Positions 62,655 through 64,000 of a DNA stretch of 64,000 bases are shown here, one piece after another (position 1 is the first letter of the stretch; each line of letters begins with the position of its first letter). A program made the translations under genes and the position numbers. Source of the DNA: Micromonospora rosaria. GTDB taxonomy: Bacteria; Actinomycetota; Actinomycetes; Mycobacteriales; Micromonosporaceae. The stretch is taken from the NCBI RefSeq assembly GCF_001567585.1, contig NZ_LRQV01000015.1, positions 1 through 64,000 on the forward strand, read 5' to 3'. The notes beneath the pieces were generated by a model, which did no database searches, was not told the DNA's origin, and saw only the letters and a list, made by a program, of their open reading frames with translations.

Positions 62655-62690
62655 GCGGTGGGTTCGCCTCGCCAGTGGCGGACCCACCGC
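62655..62690 (+). terminator. 14-bp hairpin upstream of the small RiPP-locus genes
   Basis: GCGGTGGGTTCGCC (62655-62668) pairs with GGCGGACCCACCGC (62677-62690) with a single G-U pair and an 8-base loop. It lies between the oxygenase stop and the next ribosome site. It may terminate the upstream operon or regulate the next one. Confidence 0.5.
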
Positions 62691-62722
62691 CTTCCGCGAA
62701 CAGACAGGGTGGGGGAGCGGGC

Positions 62723-62887
62723 GTGACGGTGTACGTCTCCAGCTATGCGAGAACTGGTCAGCCGGGACTGCCCGGCTCGCCGGCGTCCGCGCCTCCGGTG
62801 CCGGTGGCGGCGGCGGATCCGCCGTTGTTCACCTACGCCTGGCGTCGGTTTTTCGAGCAGCGGTACCGGCTGGGGGTCCGCCGGTGA
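62723..62887 (+). CDS. small unknown protein
   Basis: A 54-residue protein starting at GTG 62723 with GGGGGAG five bases upstream. It has a Pro/Ala-rich middle and a C-terminal FTYAWRRFFEQRYRLGVRR. Its stop overlaps the GTG of the next gene (GTGA). No family recognised. The position in the RiPP-like locus and the good ribosome site support a real gene. Confidence 0.45.
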   Translation: MTVYVSSYARTGQPGLPGSPASAPPVPVAAADPPLFTYAWRRFFEQRYRLGVRR

Positions 62888-63240
62888 CCGTGGAAGAGCC
62901 TGCTTTCGGCGAGAGCACGGTTGAGGGCGGCGGTGTGGTGCGGGGTGAGCATGTGCCGTCGCGCCCGCGGTGGCACTGCCGCGCCTGCGGCTATGCCTGG
63001 CCCTGCATTCCGGCGCGGGAATCCCTTCTTGCCGAGTACGAGGGCAACCGGGTCGCGTTGTCGCTGTACCTGTCGGCGTGTCTGCACGAGGCCATCGACG
63101 ATCTGCGGGAGTCCAGCGTCAGGAGTGGGGGTGGTTGTGGGGACGTGTTCGAGCGGTTCCTTGGCTGGACCCGGCAGCACTCCAAGCCCCAGCCACCGAG
63201 AGGGCGTTCTCAGTCGTTACCGAAGGAGGCAGGGTCGTGA
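62884..63240 (+). CDS. small CxxC protein of RiPP-like locus
   Basis: A 118-residue protein with RPRWHCRACGYAWPCIPARE near the centre, then AEYEGNRVALSLYLSACLHE and DVFERFLGWTR. The CRACGxxWPC pattern followed by a long helix recurs in small actinomycete proteins that accompany peptide-modifying clusters, as I remember it. A zinc site or redox-active Cys pair is possible. Start and stop overlap both neighbours (GTGA), so translation is coupled. Function unknown. Confidence 0.5.
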   Translation: MTVEEPAFGESTVEGGGVVRGEHVPSRPRWHCRACGYAWPCIPARESLLAEYEGNRVALSLYLSACLHEAIDDLRESSVRSGGGCGDVFERFLGWTRQHSKPQPPRGRSQSLPKEAGS

Positions 63241-63376
63241 GTGGTATCGGGACTTCGAGCCGTGCCGGGCGGTACCGTCGGTCGACGCGGGGAAGTTCGA
63301 CAATCGGCCCACGTGGGACAACCGGGGCTCGTTCGACAGCCGGCCCGGCTGGGACAACTGGAACAAGAAGAAATGA
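63237..63376 (+). CDS. putative multiple-cyclophane RiPP precursor (AmcA-like)
   Basis: One frame ends with AGKFDNRPTWDNRG, then SFDSRPGWDNWNKKK and TGA 63374-63376. The repeated (F/W)-D-(N/S) triplets are the residues that radical SAM enzymes cross-link in multiple-cyclophane (AmcA-type) peptides. A strong ribosome site (GAAGGAGG) precedes GTG 63237, but that start is in a different frame from the core. Either one indel separates leader and core, or an unusual start in the core frame is used. No maturase is seen before the window end. Confidence 0.5.
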
Positions 63377-63452
63377 CCCCAGGCCTTCTTGGGCAGGGGT
63401 GCTGGTGCGCGGGGCGGTCTACCTGTCCTGCCCGTGATCAGGGAGAGGACGC

Positions 63453-64000
63453 ATGCGGACCAGCACCATCGGTGACGTGACGATCCTGCTCCCGGACCTC
63501 GACCCCGCCGACCTCGACCCCACCACCGACCTGAACGACGATCTCAGCGAGGCCCTTGTCGAGGACGCCTCCTGGCGCGGCGCCGTTTTCGACGAGGTGC
63601 GGGTGCGGAGCAGCCGGATTGTCGGTACGGATCTCAGCGAGAGCACCTGGGAGGCGGGGACGCTGTTCGGCTGCGAGATCGTCCGTACCGACTTCTCGGG
63701 GGCCTCCCTGTCGGGGATGACCTTGGAGCGCTGCGCGGTCACCGGCTCCCGGTTCACCGGAACCCGACTCACCGATTTCCGCCTCAAAGACGTTCTCTTC
63801 GAGGAGTGCCGCTTCGACTACGCCGCCTTCACCCGAGTCGCCGCCGCCGGGGCGGTGGGGTTCGTCGACTGCATCCTGACCGACGCCACCTGGTCCTCCT
63901 GCCGCCTGCCAAAGGTGGTGTTGAGGTCGTGTCGGCTGGACCGCCTGGAGGTGGAGTCCTGCCAGCTCCTCGGCGCCGACCTGCGCGGTAACTCCCTCCA
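63453..64000 (+). CDS. pentapeptide-repeat protein, cut by window end
   Basis: At least 182 residues. From about residue 45 the sequence follows the A(D/N)LxX five-residue periodicity (SSRIVGTDLSESTWEAGTLF; TDFSGASLSGMTLERCAVTG; GADLRGNSL), which builds a right-handed beta helix. Such proteins mimic DNA or serve as scaffolds and self-resistance proteins. ATG 63453 has GGGAGAGG upstream. It lies 76 bases after the peptide gene. The C terminus is outside the window. Confidence 0.75.
   Translation, partial: MRTSTIGDVTILLPDLDPADLDPTTDLNDDLSEALVEDASWRGAVFDEVRVRSSRIVGTDLSESTWEAGTLFGCEIVRTDFSGASLSGMTLERCAVTGSRFTGTRLTDFRLKDVLFEECRFDYAAFTRVAAAGAVGFVDCILTDATWSSCRLPKVVLRSCRLDRLEVESCQLLGADLRGNSL

Overview
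This window is high-GC actinomycete DNA. The DUF6244-type toxin scaffolds, SitI3-like immunity genes, XRE/DUF397 pairs, BTAD regulators and GTG/TTG starts point to Micromonosporaceae, most likely Micromonospora or a close relative. Positions 1 to about 58,200 look like one accessory island of stacked anti-phage systems, polymorphic toxin remnants and nested insertion sequences. At 58,200-58,244 lies the 3' half of a tRNA gene (anticodon loop CTCTTAA, T arm, encoded CCA) without its 5' half, the usual footprint of an integrated element. To its right are chromosome-like genes and a probable RiPP locus cut by the window end.

Left to right: (1) 221-3985, a three-gene ABC three-component (ABC-3C) system. 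(2) 4018-4960, two dead transposase fragments. (3) 5131-7885, a HEPN-like plus nuclease-like gene pair and an AbiJ-type gene whose start codon seems to be ATC. (4) 8383-9686, a coupled pair of unknown genes. (5) 9700-11931, decayed DNA with the tail of cas1, a frameshifted cas2 and a degenerate CRISPR array. (6) 11966-18560, a toxin/immunity graveyard: CdiA-type nuclease toxins with SitI3-like immunity genes, a DddA-like deaminase remnant with an Imm1-like gene, a leaderless Phd-type antitoxin and two HTH genes. (7) 18877-19594, a monooxygenase/cupin operon behind a textbook MerR-type promoter. (8) 19860-22146, an IS110 element abutting a tyrosine recombinase. (9) 22210-31351, a zinc-finger membrane protein, an Hsp70-like membrane protein divergent from a LysM/BTAD protein, and an unknown 528-residue protein. 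(10) 31443-33765, an IS701 element that has cut a SIR2-like gene. (11) 34449-38579, a SIR2-Ski2-like helicase fusion. (12) 38602-41099, an IS5-type element split by an intact IS110. (13) 41260-56858, a five-gene overlapping operon (DUF1998 helicase, SNF2 helicase, adenine methyltransferase, McrB, McrC). (14) 56958-58002, a frameshifted gene of unknown function.

The best candidates for a new system are the five-gene operon, which joins DISARM-like helicases and a methyltransferase to a McrBC module, and the SIR2-helicase fusion. In the operon the methyltransferase would mark self DNA, the helicases would sense or move along DNA, and McrBC would cut it. In the fusion the helicase would sense nucleic acid and the SIR2 domain would deplete NAD+. 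Both roles are inferred from the domain families. Small toxin, cas and transposase genes carry many one-base indels while the large defence genes are open, which argues for real decay rather than sequencing error.

Right of the tRNA scar, an XRE/TPR regulator diverges from a DUF397 protein, a small unknown protein, a JmjC-like oxygenase, two small coupled genes and a short peptide rich in WDN/FDN motifs, which resembles multiple-cyclophane RiPP precursors. A pentapeptide-repeat gene runs off the end.
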